The translations under genes and the position numbers were made by a program. Of a DNA stretch of 64,000 nt, positions 53,620-63,740 are shown one piece after another. The notes under the pieces were generated by a model that was not told where the DNA came from, searched no databases, and worked only from the letters and a program-made list of their open reading frames with translations. Source of the DNA: Microbacterium sp. LWH11-1.2 (lineage in GTDB: Bacteria; Actinomycetota; Actinomycetes; Actinomycetales; Microbacteriaceae); assembly GCF_038397745.1 (NCBI RefSeq), contig NZ_CP151636.1, positions 4,159,099 to 4,223,098 of the forward strand, given 5' to 3'. Numbering within the stretch: position 1 is the first letter of the stretch; each line of letters starts with the position of its first letter.

Positions 53620-54075
53620 TCAGCGACGCTGCTCGAAGAAGTCGCGCAAGAGGGCCGTCGCGGCATCCGCTTCGATGCCGCCGATGACCTCCGCGCGGTA
53701 CGGCAGGCGCCGGTCGCGGAGTACGTCGTACAGGGAGCCCGCCGCTCCCGCCTTGTCGTCCCACGCCCCGAAGACCACGCGGCCGATGCGCGCCTGCAGG
53801 ATCGCCCCCGCGCACATGAGACAGGGCTCGAGCGTCACCACGAGCGTGTGACCCGCGAGATTCCAGGAGCCCGCGGATGCCGCGGCACGTCGCAGCGCGT
53901 CGATCTCGGCATGGCCGGTGGGGTCGTGCGTCTCCTCGCGGTTGTTGCGCCCCTCGGCGACGATGCGACCCTCGGCATCGAGGATCACCGCCCCCACCGG
54001 GATCTCCGACGCGGCCGCAGCCTCCGCCGCGAGCACGAGCGCGCGTCGCATCGCGAGATCGTCGGCTTCGGTCAT
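53620..54075 (-). CDS. tadA: tRNA-specific adenosine deaminase
   Basis: A 151-residue zinc deaminase. The catalytic motif is GHAEIDAL (H, E) and the zinc cysteines are in TLEPCLMCAGAIL. It converts the wobble adenosine of tRNA-Arg(ACG) to inosine, and is essential in most bacteria. TAGGCT six bases before the ATG at 54075 supports the start. Convergent with the CDF gene and divergent from upp. Confidence 0.95.
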   Translation of the reverse strand: MTEADDLAMRRALVLAAEAAAASEIPVGAVILDAEGRIVAEGRNNREETHDPTGHAEIDALRRAAASAGSWNLAGHTLVVTLEPCLMCAGAILQARIGRVVFGAWDDKAGAAGSLYDVLRDRRLPYRAEVIGGIEADAATALLRDFFEQRR

Positions 54076-54156
54076 GGGTCGAGCCTACGACAGCGGCCTC
54101 CGGCATCCGGCAGCATCGATGTCGTGCGGAGGGGCGCCGCGCATTAGCCTGTATCC

Positions 54157-54789
54157 ATGCGTGTTCACGTCGCCGACCACCCCCTCATCACCCACAAGCT
54201 CTCGGTGCTGCGCGACCAGCGCACCCCGTCGCCGGTCTTCCGGCAGCTCACCGAAGAACTCGTGACGCTGCTCGCGTACGAGGCGACGCGCAACGTCAAG
54301 GTCAGCCCGATCGAGATCACGACACCGGTGACGACGACGATGGGCGTGAAGATCTCGGAGCCGCGTCCGATCGTGGTACCGATCCTGCGCGCCGGTCTCG
54401 GCATGCTGGAGGGCCTCGTGAAGCTCCTCCCGACCGCCGAGGTCGGCTTCCTGGGCATGGTCCGCGACGAGACGACCTTCGAGCCGACGACCTACGCCGA
54501 GCGTCTTCCCGACGACCTGAGCGACCGCCAGTGCTTCGCCATCGACCCGATGCTCGCCACGGGCGGCTCGCTCGCGGCGGCGATCCAGTTCCTGTTCAAC
54601 CGCGGAGCCAAGGACGTCACCGCGATCTGCCTGCTCGGCACCCCGGAGGGCGTGGCCGCGATCGAGGCCATGGCCGGCGACCGCGATGTCACGCTCGTGC
54701 TCGGCGCCCTCGACGAGCGTCTCAACGAGAAGGGGTACATCGTGCCCGGACTCGGCGACGCCGGCGACCGGCTCTACGGCACCGTCTGA
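54157..54789 (+). CDS. upp: Uracil phosphoribosyltransferase
   Basis: A 210-residue type I PRTase that makes UMP from uracil and PRPP. The PRPP loop is [17 protein letters not shown]. The N-terminal [20 protein letters not shown] and C-terminal [17 protein letters not shown] are diagnostic. TAGCCT lies exactly six bases before the ATG. A tandem repeat follows. Confidence 0.97.
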   Translation: MRVHVADHPLITHKLSVLRDQRTPSPVFRQLTEELVTLLAYEATRNVKVSPIEITTPVTTTMGVKISEPRPIVVPILRAGLGMLEGLVKLLPTAEVGFLGMVRDETTFEPTTYAERLPDDLSDRQCFAIDPMLATGGSLAAAIQFLFNRGAKDVTAICLLGTPEGVAAIEAMAGDRDVTLVLGALDERLNEKGYIVPGLGDAGDRLYGTV

Positions 54790-54806
54790 TACCCCGGTCG
54801 CGGCGG

Positions 54807-54889
54807 CTCGCCGACCGATCTAGCCCGCCGACCGATCAGCTCGCCGACCAATCAGCTCACCGACCGATCCGCTCGCCGACCGATCTAGG
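54807..54889. repeat. Tandem array of a 16-bp unit, five copies
   Basis: Units based on CTCGCCGACCGATCAG start at 54807, 54824, 54840, 54856 and 54872, each with up to three changes. The array fills the gap between convergent upp and the GNAT gene, and its last unit contains the GNAT stop codon. Confidence 0.85.
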
Positions 54890-55682
54890 CGAGATCCAGG
54901 CGATACGCCCGCTCATCGCCGTAGTGCTCGAAGCCGACCCGAGTGAGGATCGGCGCCGAGGTGGCGATCCGGCCCTTCACCAGCGCGGTCGTCGCGCCGA
55001 GCTCGACGCTCGCGCGCAGCCTTTCGGCGAGGACCGCGCGGTACACGCCTCGGCCGCGGAACTCCGCGAGAGTCGCCGCGCCCCAGAGCCGTGTGAAGCC
55101 GTCGACGATCGTGCATCCACCGGTGCCGACCGCCACGCCGTCGAGGCGTCCGAGCACGCGCAGACCCTCCCCTGCCTCGCGCTCGGCGGTGAGCTCGGCC
55201 AGCTCGACGCGGAGGCCCTCGTCGTCGAGAGGCTCCTGCTCCCAGACCGGCACGTTGATCGCATCGACCTCGCGCACCTGATCGAGAGTGCGGACGACCT
55301 CTCCCGATGCCTCCGGGGGAACGTCGCCGGCGAGATCGTCGATCGCGGGCGCATCGATGGCGCGCGCGAGCACCGCGACCGTATCGATGTGCTCCGCACC
55401 GCGTCGTCGCAGCTCCGCTTCGAGGTCGGGATCGTCCGAGGGGTTGGTCCAGAACGTCAGCCGAGACTCGCCCCAGCTCCTCGCGCGCTCGACGGCGTGA
55501 TCGAGCACCGCCGCGGCCTCCGAGGTCGAGTGCACCTGCGAGCCACGCACTCCGCCACCGAGTCTGGCGGGATAGCGCACGAGGCGGAGGTGGACGTTCT
55601 CCTGCTCGCCGTCTCGCGGGAACCACGACCACGCTGCCGCGGCCCGAAGGATGTCGCCTTCGGTATGGGTCGGCGCGGTCAC
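54885..55682 (-). CDS. GNAT family N-acetyltransferase
   Basis: A 265-residue protein with an N-terminal domain of about 125 residues and a C-terminal GNAT domain. The acetyl-CoA motif is LAEFRGRGVYRAVLAERLR (R-G-x-G-x-x), and the tail reads TRVGFEHYGDERAYRLDL. Substrate unknown. GTG at 55682 overlaps the nuclease-helicase stop as GTGA, so it is coupled to that gene. Its stop lies in the 16-bp tandem array. Confidence 0.85.
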   Translation of the reverse strand: MTAPTHTEGDILRAAAAWSWFPRDGEQENVHLRLVRYPARLGGGVRGSQVHSTSEAAAVLDHAVERARSWGESRLTFWTNPSDDPDLEAELRRRGAEHIDTVAVLARAIDAPAIDDLAGDVPPEASGEVVRTLDQVREVDAINVPVWEQEPLDDEGLRVELAELTAEREAGEGLRVLGRLDGVAVGTGGCTIVDGFTRLWGAATLAEFRGRGVYRAVLAERLRASVELGATTALVKGRIATSAPILTRVGFEHYGDERAYRLDLA

Positions 55683-58600
55683 GACGCGGCTCCGACCAGA
55701 CGCGCGAACGCGCTGAGCCGGGCGACGCCCTCCGGCGTGTAGGGCAGGTCGTCGAGCAGTGCCGGGGAGTGGATCAGGTAGGCGACGGCCTGGGCCCGGG
55801 AGATCGCGACATTGAGCCGATTCTGCAGCAGCAGGAACTCCGGTCCCCGAGGAGCATCCCGCCCGCTCGACGCCGCCAGAGAGGTGATCGACACGACCGC
55901 CTCCTTGCCCTGGAAGTTGTCGACCGTGCCGACGGGGACATCGGGGAGTCCGGCATCCGCGAGCGCGTCGAGGACGAGCTGGCGCTGCGCGTTGTAGGGC
56001 GTGACCACGATGATGTCGGACGGCTCGAGGGGCCGGATCGAGGCATCTGAGTCGTTGTCGGTGAAGGTGCGGCCGACGAGGTCTCGCACGAGGCGCACCA
56101 CCTCGGCGGCCTCCTCGGGCGACTGGGTCGCGTTGCCGCGATGCCGGAGACGAATCACGTGGAGCCCCGGCTCGATGCCGTCGATCGAGCGGCGTTCCGT
56201 TCCCGGTGCAGAGGCGAGCTGGCCCGCGTACGCGAGCTTCGAGACAGGAGCCGCCACGAGCGGATGCATCCGCCACGACCGCGCCAGGAAGTAGCCGAAC
56301 TCCGGACGCACGACCGGGTCGCCGTCCATCACCCAGCCGAGGGCCGACGTGTCGACGGGCTCGGGGTGAGCGCCCTGGCTGACCTGCGGGAGCTGCTGCG
56401 GGTCGCCGAGAAGGAGCAGCCTCTGGGCGCCCGCCGCGACCGCGATCGTCGACGCGAGCGAGAACTGCCCCGCCTCGTCGATCACGAGCAGGTCGAGCCC
56501 GCCCCGATCGACGCGCTGGGTGTTGCTGAAGTCCCAGGCGGTTCCGCCGACGACGGCGCCCTCGTCGGCGTGCTCTGCGAGGAATGCCGCCATGCCGTTC
56601 TTCGGTATCGCGGTGTACGAGGTCTCGGCCTCGCTGTCCTTCGGCGCCTTGGCGACCTGAGCCGGCGCCACGCCGTCGGAGACCACCCGCTCCAGCAGCG
56701 TCTCGATGATGGCGTGCGACTGCGCGACGACGCCGATCTTGAAGCCGTGCTCGTTCACCAGCCGCGCGATCACCCGCGACCCGGTATACGTCTTGCCGGT
56801 TCCGGGAGGGCCCTGGACCGCGAGATAGCTGCGGTCGAGATCGAGGACGCCGCGCACGATCGCGTCGATCACATCGTCTTCGGCAGGGGGAATCGGCGCA
56901 CCCGATGCCGTGCGCGGCGGAAGGCGCCGCAGGATGTCGGTGGCAGGGTCGGCCGGGAAGTCCGGCGCCGCAGCGTGCACGGCATCGGCCCACTCGTCGA
57001 TCGCACCCTGCAGCGACACCACCCGCGGCGGCGCGGCAGGCGTGAGTGCGAGCGGGAGCTCGTCCCATGTCTGCCCCTGCACGGCCGACTCGGTCACCAG
57101 ATAGCCGTCGTCGAGCACCTCGGACACGGTGACCGTATGCGGGACATGCACCGCCCGGGACGGCACCTCGGTGTCGAACGGCGCCGGCACCTCGTACAGC
57201 GCGAACGGCTGCGCACCGACGCCCAGCGTCGTTCCCGGTGAGACCTCGCCGCGGATCTCGATGTCGCGCGACATCGCGCGGCGTCCCTCGCCGATGCTCC
57301 AGTCCCGGCGGACCGACGAGGACGGCCGATCGACCCGCACCACGTCGCGCGTGCCGTCCCACATGGTCACGGGTTCGCGCAGACGCTGGAAGTGCGAGAC
57401 CCAGAAGCTCTTGGCCTCGCGAGGGAAGTAGTCGATCGCGGCTGCCGCGATGCGGTGCACGAGCCCGTCACCGCCGGCGTCGACCGCGCGTTCCGCATCC
57501 GCGAGAAGAGCGACGGAGCGCGGGGAGGGCTCGTAGATCACCTCGTCGATCTCGTCCGGTGGCGCCGGGGTCACGCCCTCCTTCCGAGCGATGTCGATCA
57601 GCCAATTGCGCAGCCGACGCGTGGAGACGCAGTCATAGCGGTTGTAGTCCGCGAGGTCGGCGAGCACGGCATCCGCTTCGCCCCGCTCCCCCGCGGCGGC
57701 GAGCTCTCGTGCCGCGACGTACTGCACGATCGAGTCGTCGCCCTTCTGCACATCACTCGTGCGCACGTCGTCGCCCATGTAGAGCGGCTCGAGCTTCTTG
57801 ATCGAGTACGAGCGGGAGCCGACCCTGACGGTGCGCAGCACGAGCGGATACAGATCCACGAACACGCCCTCGCGCAGCAGCCGATCGACCTCGCCCTCAC
57901 GCACTCCGTGCCGTGCCGCCATCGCCACGAGGTGCGAGGTCTCGTAGGGCGCGTAGTGATAGATGTGCATGGCGGGGTGCGCGACCCGTCGCACCTTCAC
58001 GAAATCGAGGAATGCTTCGAGGGCGCGACGCTCGTCGGCGAAGGTGTGCGCCCACAGCGCGGAGTACTGGTCGGCGTTGTCGACCCAGCCGAACAGGTAG
58101 TCGATGCCCCAGTGCGCCTCGCCGTCGGGGGCCGGTTCCGTGTAGAGCGGATCGCCTTCGAAGTCGAAGAAGATGTCGCCGTGGCTCGGAAGAGGAAGGG
58201 TGTGGATCGCCGGCGCGTAGTGCACGTCGTAGGTCGGCGTGCCGTCGGCATCGGCTCGGATCTGCAGACGCGCCTGCGCGCGGAGGTTCTCGAAGGAATC
58301 GACGTTCATGCCGACAGGAGCGTCGGATGCCGTCGCGAGGGCGTCGATCGTGTCGATGCCGGAGGCCCGCAGACGTGCCCGCTGCACCGGACGCATGCGC
58401 GCGACCATCAGGAGGTCACGGTGCGCGAGGACCTGCTCCTCGCAGGTCGCGCACCGACCGCACGCCACGATCTGCAGGTCGTCACGGTCGTCGCCCCAGG
58501 CCAGCGGGGTGCCGGTCGCTCCGTCGCCGATGCGACGATCGGCGATCAGCGCTCGCAGTCGCGCTCGGCGCACCTGGAACAGCGGGAGGAGATCGTCGAC

Positions 58601-59149
58601 GCGGTGCGTGCTGAGGGTGCTGTCGCCGAGGATCAGGTCGACCTCGTCGGATCGTGGGATGCCGAGACGATCGAGCTGGTCGACGTATGCCGCCAGCTGC
58701 ATGAGCGCGGTCACGCGCGCCTTGCGCGCCAGCTTCGAGTCCTGCACGCGCCAGCGGCCGTCGTCGTCCCTGCGGAGGAAGTCGGCGAATCCGACGAACT
58801 CCTCGGTCGCGAACGCTGCCTGGAAGACGACCAGCGCGTCGGACTGCAGCGCAGCGACCGTCTCCTCCGTCGCAGCGCGAAGGGCCTCGGCGTCGACGGA
58901 CGAGACCTTCTCGATCTGGTGGACCCTGTCGTCGCCGAGTTCGTCGACGTACCGCGCCAGCACATTCTGCTCATGCACGTCGCCGAGCAGCGCGGCGCGC
59001 TTCAGAGTGGCGTCTTCAGGCTCCTCGACGGCCGGGACGCGGCCGAGCTTCGCGTCGATCGCACGGCACCAGGCGAACTCGCATTCCGCGGCCGCCTTGA
59101 GATCGCTGGCGCTCCAGATGACGCGCTGCGCCGCAGTGTCGATCCGCAC
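55679..59149 (-). CDS. TM0106-type RecB-like nuclease fused to an SF1 (Upf1-like) helicase
   Basis: An 1156-residue fusion. The N-terminal ~550 residues contain a RecB-like region (AAECEFAWCRAIDAKLG, RVQDSKLARKARVTALMQLAAYVDQL), a Cys cluster (ACGRCATCEEQV) and an RNase H-like segment with DIFFDFEGDP and YNRYDCVSTRRL. The C-terminal ~400 residues form a superfamily 1 helicase: Walker A QGPPGTGKTYTG near residue 780, LLVIDEAGQFSLAST, GDPQQLPQV, and VGTVDNFQGKEAVVSI. It probably unwinds and cuts nucleic acid; the biological role is unclear. GTG at 59149 has GGGAG six bases upstream. Confidence 0.88.
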   Translation of the reverse strand: MRIDTAAQRVIWSASDLKAAAECEFAWCRAIDAKLGRVPAVEEPEDATLKRAALLGDVHEQNVLARYVDELGDDRVHQIEKVSSVDAEALRAATEETVAALQSDALVVFQAAFATEEFVGFADFLRRDDDGRWRVQDSKLARKARVTALMQLAAYVDQLDRLGIPRSDEVDLILGDSTLSTHRVDDLLPLFQVRRARLRALIADRRIGDGATGTPLAWGDDRDDLQIVACGRCATCEEQVLAHRDLLMVARMRPVQRARLRASGIDTIDALATASDAPVGMNVDSFENLRAQARLQIRADADGTPTYDVHYAPAIHTLPLPSHGDIFFDFEGDPLYTEPAPDGEAHWGIDYLFGWVDNADQYSALWAHTFADERRALEAFLDFVKVRRVAHPAMHIYHYAPYETSHLVAMAARHGVREGEVDRLLREGVFVDLYPLVLRTVRVGSRSYSIKKLEPLYMGDDVRTSDVQKGDDSIVQYVAARELAAAGERGEADAVLADLADYNRYDCVSTRRLRNWLIDIARKEGVTPAPPDEIDEVIYEPSPRSVALLADAERAVDAGGDGLVHRIAAAAIDYFPREAKSFWVSHFQRLREPVTMWDGTRDVVRVDRPSSSVRRDWSIGEGRRAMSRDIEIRGEVSPGTTLGVGAQPFALYEVPAPFDTEVPSRAVHVPHTVTVSEVLDDGYLVTESAVQGQTWDELPLALTPAAPPRVVSLQGAIDEWADAVHAAAPDFPADPATDILRRLPPRTASGAPIPPAEDDVIDAIVRGVLDLDRSYLAVQGPPGTGKTYTGSRVIARLVNEHGFKIGVVAQSHAIIETLLERVVSDGVAPAQVAKAPKDSEAETSYTAIPKNGMAAFLAEHADEGAVVGGTAWDFSNTQRVDRGGLDLLVIDEAGQFSLASTIAVAAGAQRLLLLGDPQQLPQVSQGAHPEPVDTSALGWVMDGDPVVRPEFGYFLARSWRMHPLVAAPVSKLAYAGQLASAPGTERRSIDGIEPGLHVIRLRHRGNATQSPEEAAEVVRLVRDLVGRTFTDNDSDASIRPLEPSDIIVVTPYNAQRQLVLDALADAGLPDVPVGTVDNFQGKEAVVSITSLAASSGRDAPRGPEFLLLQNRLNVAISRAQAVAYLIHSPALLDDLPYTPEGVARLSAFARLVGAAS

Positions 59150-59162
59150 GATGCTCCCGTTC

Positions 59163-59198
59163 TGTCGGATGCTTCGACACTATCCGCGGCATCCGACA
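59163..59198 (-). terminator. Stem-loop between nadE and the nuclease-helicase gene
   Basis: TGTCGGATGC (59163-59172) pairs perfectly with GCATCCGACA (59189-59198). Its 16-base loop contains TAGTGT on the minus strand, a possible -10 box for the downstream gene, so terminator and promoter may overlap. Confidence 0.55.
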
Positions 59199-59223
59199 CG
59201 GGACGAACGGCGCGCACCTCCGG

Positions 59224-60042
59224 TCAGCGCCACCAGTCGTCGTCAGGGGTCACCGGGAGGTGGCGCTTGTGCTGCGTCGCGAGGTACTTCGCCTCGATGC
59301 GTCCGGCCGCCTCGGGGTCGACGGGTCGCCCTTCGAGGAAGTCGTCGATCTGCTCGTACGTGAGGCCGAGCTCGTCCTCGTCCGCGCGACCCGGCTGGCC
59401 GTCGAGGAGGTCGGCCGTCGGCACCTTGAACGCGAGCCGGTCGGGAGCGCCGAGGAACTGCAGCAGCGAGCGGCCCTGCCGCTTCGTGAGCCCCGAGAGC
59501 GGCAGGATGTCGGCCGCTCCGTCGCCGAACTTCGTGTAGAAGCCCGTCACGGCCTCGGCCGCGTGGTCCGTGCCGATCACGAGCAGGCCGTCGTGGCCGG
59601 CGAGCGCGTACTGCGTGACCATGCGCACGCGCGCCTTGATGTTGCCGCGGTTGAAGTCGCTGATGTCGCTGGTGACGGCGAACTCGATGTCCTCTTCGAC
59701 CCCGTCCACCCCGTTCTGGATGTTCACCTCGACGGAGGCGTCCGGCGCGATGTACTCGAGTGCCGCCTCGGCATCCGCCGCATCCTTCTGCACCCGGTAC
59801 GGCAGACGCACGGCGAGGAACTTCGCCTCGCCGCCCTCGGCGCGCACGCGTTCGACGGCGAGCTGCGCCAGGCGCCCCGCGAGGGTCGAGTCCTGCCCGC
59901 CGGAGATACCGAGGACGAAGCCCCGTGCTCCTGTCGTGCGGAGATAGTCGACGAGGAATCCGACTCGACGCTCCACCTCGGCTTCGGGATCGATCTCGGG
60001 CTGGACACCGAGGGCTTCGGAGATCTGCTGCTGCAACGACAC
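59224..60042 (-). CDS. nadE: Ammonia-dependent NAD+ synthetase
   Basis: A 272-residue enzyme for the last step of NAD synthesis. The ATP pyrophosphatase loop is [18 protein letters not shown], and [35 protein letters not shown] is characteristic. There is no glutaminase domain, so it needs ammonia. I prefer GTG at 60042 because GGAGG lies five bases upstream; a GTG four codons earlier is the alternative. Confidence 0.95.
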   Translation of the reverse strand: MSLQQQISEALGVQPEIDPEAEVERRVGFLVDYLRTTGARGFVLGISGGQDSTLAGRLAQLAVERVRAEGGEAKFLAVRLPYRVQKDAADAEAALEYIAPDASVEVNIQNGVDGVEEDIEFAVTSDISDFNRGNIKARVRMVTQYALAGHDGLLVIGTDHAAEAVTGFYTKFGDGAADILPLSGLTKRQGRSLLQFLGAPDRLAFKVPTADLLDGQPGRADEDELGLTYEQIDDFLEGRPVDPEAAGRIEAKYLATQHKRHLPVTPDDDWWR

Positions 60043-60149
60043 GGGGGCCTCCACTCTTCCTCGAATCAGTATCGCCCTTCTGTGTTACGCCGGGGTGACA
60101 GAACCGCCCGTGCACACTCCTGTCAGCCACGACCTGAAAGAATGAGGAA

Positions 60150-60707
60150 GTGAAACTCCTCGTCGCCGCCCTCGCGTCCGAACTGTCCGCCTTCCCTGAG
60201 GCACTCGAAGGCTTCGACCGCCTCGTCACCGGCCCCGGCAAGCTCCAGGCGACCTACGCGCTCACCCGGGCGCTCGACGCACGCGCCTACGAGGAGATCG
60301 TCGTCGTCGGCACCGCCGGCGCGATCGCCCCCGGTCTGGAGGCGACGGTGCACGAGATCGGCACCGCGTTCCAGCACGACGTCACCGACCTCGACGGCAT
60401 CGCCGGCCAGCATGTCTCGCTGCCCGCCCGGGTGTCGACCGGACGCGAAGGCGTTCTGATCGCCACCGGTGATCACTTCGTGGAAGACGCGGAGGTCACT
60501 GCGGTGATCCGCCCCTCCGGTGCCGCGCTGGTGGACATGGAGACCTACGCCTACATCTGGGTCGCCGAGCAGTTCGACGTGCCCATCCGGGTGTTCCGCG
60601 CTGTCTCGGATCAGGCCGAGGACGGGGCGCTCACGGACTGGCGCGAGGCCGTCGCGCGGTGCAGCGTCCAGCTGCGCGATTTCATCCGCAGCGAGTACGG
60701 CGTCTGA
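60150..60707 (+). CDS. Nucleoside phosphorylase / MTA-SAH nucleosidase family protein
   Basis: A 185-residue protein of the PNP/UDP fold: KLLVAALASELSAFPEAL, VTGPGKLQATYALTRAL, EIVVVGTAGAIAPGL, and LVDMETYAYIWVAEQFDVPIRVFRAVSDQAE, where the Glu and Asp bind the ribose and base. It is shorter than typical MtnN (about 230), so the exact substrate is open. The start is GTG at 60150 with AAGAAT six bases upstream and a GAGGAA site close by. Confidence 0.85.
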   Translation: MKLLVAALASELSAFPEALEGFDRLVTGPGKLQATYALTRALDARAYEEIVVVGTAGAIAPGLEATVHEIGTAFQHDVTDLDGIAGQHVSLPARVSTGREGVLIATGDHFVEDAEVTAVIRPSGAALVDMETYAYIWVAEQFDVPIRVFRAVSDQAEDGALTDWREAVARCSVQLRDFIRSEYGV

Positions 60708-60740
60708 CCTCGGGTCGACGCCGCCGGATCAGGAGACGCC

Positions 60741-63740
60741 TCAGCGCGTCTCGATGATGCTCGGCCCGTGGGGCGTGGCGCGGACGGTGAGCTGCGCGGG
60801 GATCTGCTCCTGCATGGCCTCGACGTGGCTGATCACGCCGACCGTGCGGCCACCCTGCCGGAGTTCGTCGAGAGTGCGCATCGCCACGTCGAGCGTGTCG
60901 CCGTCGAGGGATCCGAAGCCCTCGTCGATGAAGAGCGTGTCGAGGCGGATGCCGCCGGCCCGCGCGGTGACCACCTCGGCGAGCCCGAGCGCGAGGGCCA
61001 GCGAGGTGAGGAACGTCTCGCCGCCGGAGAGCGATTGGGGCGGACGGGTCTGACCCGTGAAGGCGTCGGACACCACGATCCCGAGACCGGATGCCGCGCC
61101 GCGCGCAGCGAGAGCATCGGAGTGCTGCAGCTGGTAGCGGCCCGTCGACATGTCGTACAGCCGTCGGTTCGCGGCCTCGACGATCTCCTCGAGCTCGGCC
61201 GCGAGGACGAAGGTCTCGAGCGCCATCTTGCGGGTGTTCGCACCCCTCCCGGCGATCGTGTCGGCGAGGCTCTGGAGCACCTCGAACTCGGCGGCGTCGT
61301 CGGCCGTCTTCGCGTGCTCGGCGTCGGCGGAGGCGATCAGGCCGTCGAGCCGCTCAGCGGTTCCGGTCGCGCGGCTCGCCTCGTCGACCGCCCGCACCCA
61401 GCTCGCGCGCGCCGTCGCCGCGGCCGCTTCGGCGGGCGAGAGGTCGATGGGCTCCTCGGGGAGCGTGCGCAGCTCGAGGTCGAACAGGGTCGCGCGCTCC
61501 TTCTCGCGTTGCACCGCGTGCTGGGAGATCCGCTCGTCGAGAGCCTCCTGCGCGGCGGTCGAGCGCAGTGCGGCGACAGCGGCGGCGGCATCGTCGAACG
61601 CCGACCCGGTCAGCGCGGCATCCCTCTCGCTCTCCGCCTCGCTCAGGGACTGTGCGCGACGCGCGCGTTCGGCCATGGCCTCGACGAGTGCGCGCGCCGC
61701 CGTCACCTTCGCCGTCGTGTCGGCGAGGCGTTCGGCCACGGTGTCGAACGGCCCGCGTGCGTCGGCGATCAGCCGGCGCGCTTCGGTGACGCGCTGGGTC
61801 AGCAGCGCGTGCTGCTCGCGCGAGGCCGCGAGCGCAGCATCGTCATCCGCTCGTTCACGCTCGAGCAGCTCGATTCGATCGGAGAGTGCCTGCAGCCGCG
61901 TGTCGAGGGACGCGACGCGATCCGCCGCGACGAGGCCCTGTTCGTGCCCCTCGACGGCCTCGAGGTGCTCCTTCTCAGCCTGCTCGACGGTGCGCCCGTC
62001 GGCCTTCGTCTCCGCGGCCGCGAGTTCGGCCCGGAGCGCGGACGACGTCGCCGCCGCGTCGCGCTCGCGCTCGGACGCGGCATCTCGGGTGACCTCGGCG
62101 GCGGCGATGTCATCGGCCGAGACGGGATCCGCGTGCGTCGCCGGCGCCGGATGCTCGTGCGCACCGCACACGGGGCACGCTTCACCCTCGGCCAGACCCG
62201 AGGCGAGCTCGCCGGCGATGCCGTCGAAGCGGCGCCGCCGGAGCTGCGCCAACGTCGTCTGCGCAGCGGCGTGCTCCGTCGTCGCGGCGGCCAGCTGCTG
62301 CTCGGCGCGCGCGTGGTCCGTGCGCAGCCGCACCGCTTCACGGGCTGCTCGGAGGCGGGAGTCAGCGACGTCCCGAGCGATGAGCAGGTCACCGGCACGG
62401 TCGGCGACCCGCCGTGCCTCGTCACGCTCGATGGTCAGCGCGGAGATCTGCGCCGGCAGCTCGGCGCGCTGCGCAGTCCCCGCCTCGGCGCGGGCCTCGG
62501 CCGACCGCACGGCGGCCTCGGCCGTCTGGAGCTCGTGTGCGAGGGAGCTCTCCTGCCGCTCGAGGTCGAGTGCGCGCTCCCATGCTCCGCTCTCCTTGAG
62601 GCGCTCCGCAGCCCATGCGGCCAGCTCGTCGTCGACCTCGATGTCGAACGACCGCCACGACTCGCGGGCGACGTCCTCTGCTCGGCCTGCGCTCTCGAAC
62701 GCGCTTCGCGCTCGGTCGGCTGCGGCGATGGTCGAGCGGAGCGCTTCGGCCGCGCGCGCCTCATGCAGTTCGGCGCGGGCCGCCGCGATCGAGGGCTCCT
62801 CGGCGTCGAGACGGTCGAGCGCGGCCCGCGCGCGATCCCTCTCGGTCTGCGCACGCTGCTCTTCGCGGGTGGTGGCCAGCACGGCATCCGCGTCGGCCGA
62901 GCGCTTCTCGGCCTCGGCGCGTTCCGAGGCGCGACGCTCCGCGCGGTAGTCGGCCCTGGCCTTCGCGCGCCGCAGGTCGTCGAGACGCTCCGGGGTCGTG
63001 GCCGCCACCGTGGGACGAACGGATTCCCCGGCGCCCGCCTCGTCGTCGGCCCCGTCTCCCCAGAGGCCTTCCGTCGAGACCAGCCGCTCCGCCTCGTCGA
63101 CCCGCGCGGCGACGGTCGCGAGGCGAGCACCGAGAGCCTGCTCCGCGGCCCTGCGCCGGTCGTCGAAACGCGACTGGACGTCTTCGAACCGCTGGGTGCC
63201 GAACAGCCGCCGGAGAAGCGTCTGACGGTCTCTGCTGCCCGCGAGGAGGAACTCCGAGAACCGGTTCTGCGCGAGCAGGATGACCTGCAGGAACTGTTCG
63301 CGACTCAGCTGCAGGATCTCGTCGAGCTCGGTGGCCACGTCGACCGCCCGCGCCGCGCGGCCGACCCACCCGGCATCCGTACGCTCCTCGAGCGAGACGG
63401 CGGCGGCCTGCTTCGTCATGCCGCCGCCGCGCTTGGCCGGGCGCAGGTACTCGGGTGACCTGGTCACCCGGAAGTGACCGGCGGAGGCGCTGAACTCCAC
63501 GACGACCTCCGAGATGTCGTCGGGTTCGCAGTGGTCGCTGCGCAGCCGCTTCTCTCCGCCGTCGTAGCGCGGTACCCCGCCGTAGAGGCCGAAGCAGACC
63601 GCATCCAGGATGCTGGACTTTCCCGCGCCTGTTCGTCCGGCGATCAGGAAGATGCCGTCGTCGGCGAACGCATCGAAGTCGACGGTCTGGCGGGAGCGGA
63701 ACGGGCCGAATCCCTCGACCTCGAGGCGATGGAGACGCAT
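60741..63740 (-). CDS. sbcC: Exonuclease SbcCD ATPase subunit SbcC
   Basis: A 999-residue SMC/Rad50-type protein. The N-terminal Walker A is LIAGRTGAGKSSILDAVCFGLYG at about 32-54. Long coiled coils surround the zinc hook CPVCGAHEHP near residue 521. The C-terminal signature and Walker B are SLSGGETFLTSLALALGLAEV and LDTLFIDEGFGSLD. It opens DNA hairpins and ends with SbcD. ATG at 63740 adjoins the sbcD stop directly. Confidence 0.96.
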   Translation of the reverse strand: MRLHRLEVEGFGPFRSRQTVDFDAFADDGIFLIAGRTGAGKSSILDAVCFGLYGGVPRYDGGEKRLRSDHCEPDDISEVVVEFSASAGHFRVTRSPEYLRPAKRGGGMTKQAAAVSLEERTDAGWVGRAARAVDVATELDEILQLSREQFLQVILLAQNRFSEFLLAGSRDRQTLLRRLFGTQRFEDVQSRFDDRRRAAEQALGARLATVAARVDEAERLVSTEGLWGDGADDEAGAGESVRPTVAATTPERLDDLRRAKARADYRAERRASERAEAEKRSADADAVLATTREEQRAQTERDRARAALDRLDAEEPSIAAARAELHEARAAEALRSTIAAADRARSAFESAGRAEDVARESWRSFDIEVDDELAAWAAERLKESGAWERALDLERQESSLAHELQTAEAAVRSAEARAEAGTAQRAELPAQISALTIERDEARRVADRAGDLLIARDVADSRLRAAREAVRLRTDHARAEQQLAAATTEHAAAQTTLAQLRRRRFDGIAGELASGLAEGEACPVCGAHEHPAPATHADPVSADDIAAAEVTRDAASERERDAAATSSALRAELAAAETKADGRTVEQAEKEHLEAVEGHEQGLVAADRVASLDTRLQALSDRIELLERERADDDAALAASREQHALLTQRVTEARRLIADARGPFDTVAERLADTTAKVTAARALVEAMAERARRAQSLSEAESERDAALTGSAFDDAAAAVAALRSTAAQEALDERISQHAVQREKERATLFDLELRTLPEEPIDLSPAEAAAATARASWVRAVDEASRATGTAERLDGLIASADAEHAKTADDAAEFEVLQSLADTIAGRGANTRKMALETFVLAAELEEIVEAANRRLYDMSTGRYQLQHSDALAARGAASGLGIVVSDAFTGQTRPPQSLSGGETFLTSLALALGLAEVVTARAGGIRLDTLFIDEGFGSLDGDTLDVAMRTLDELRQGGRTVGVISHVEAMQEQIPAQLTVRATPHGPSIIETR

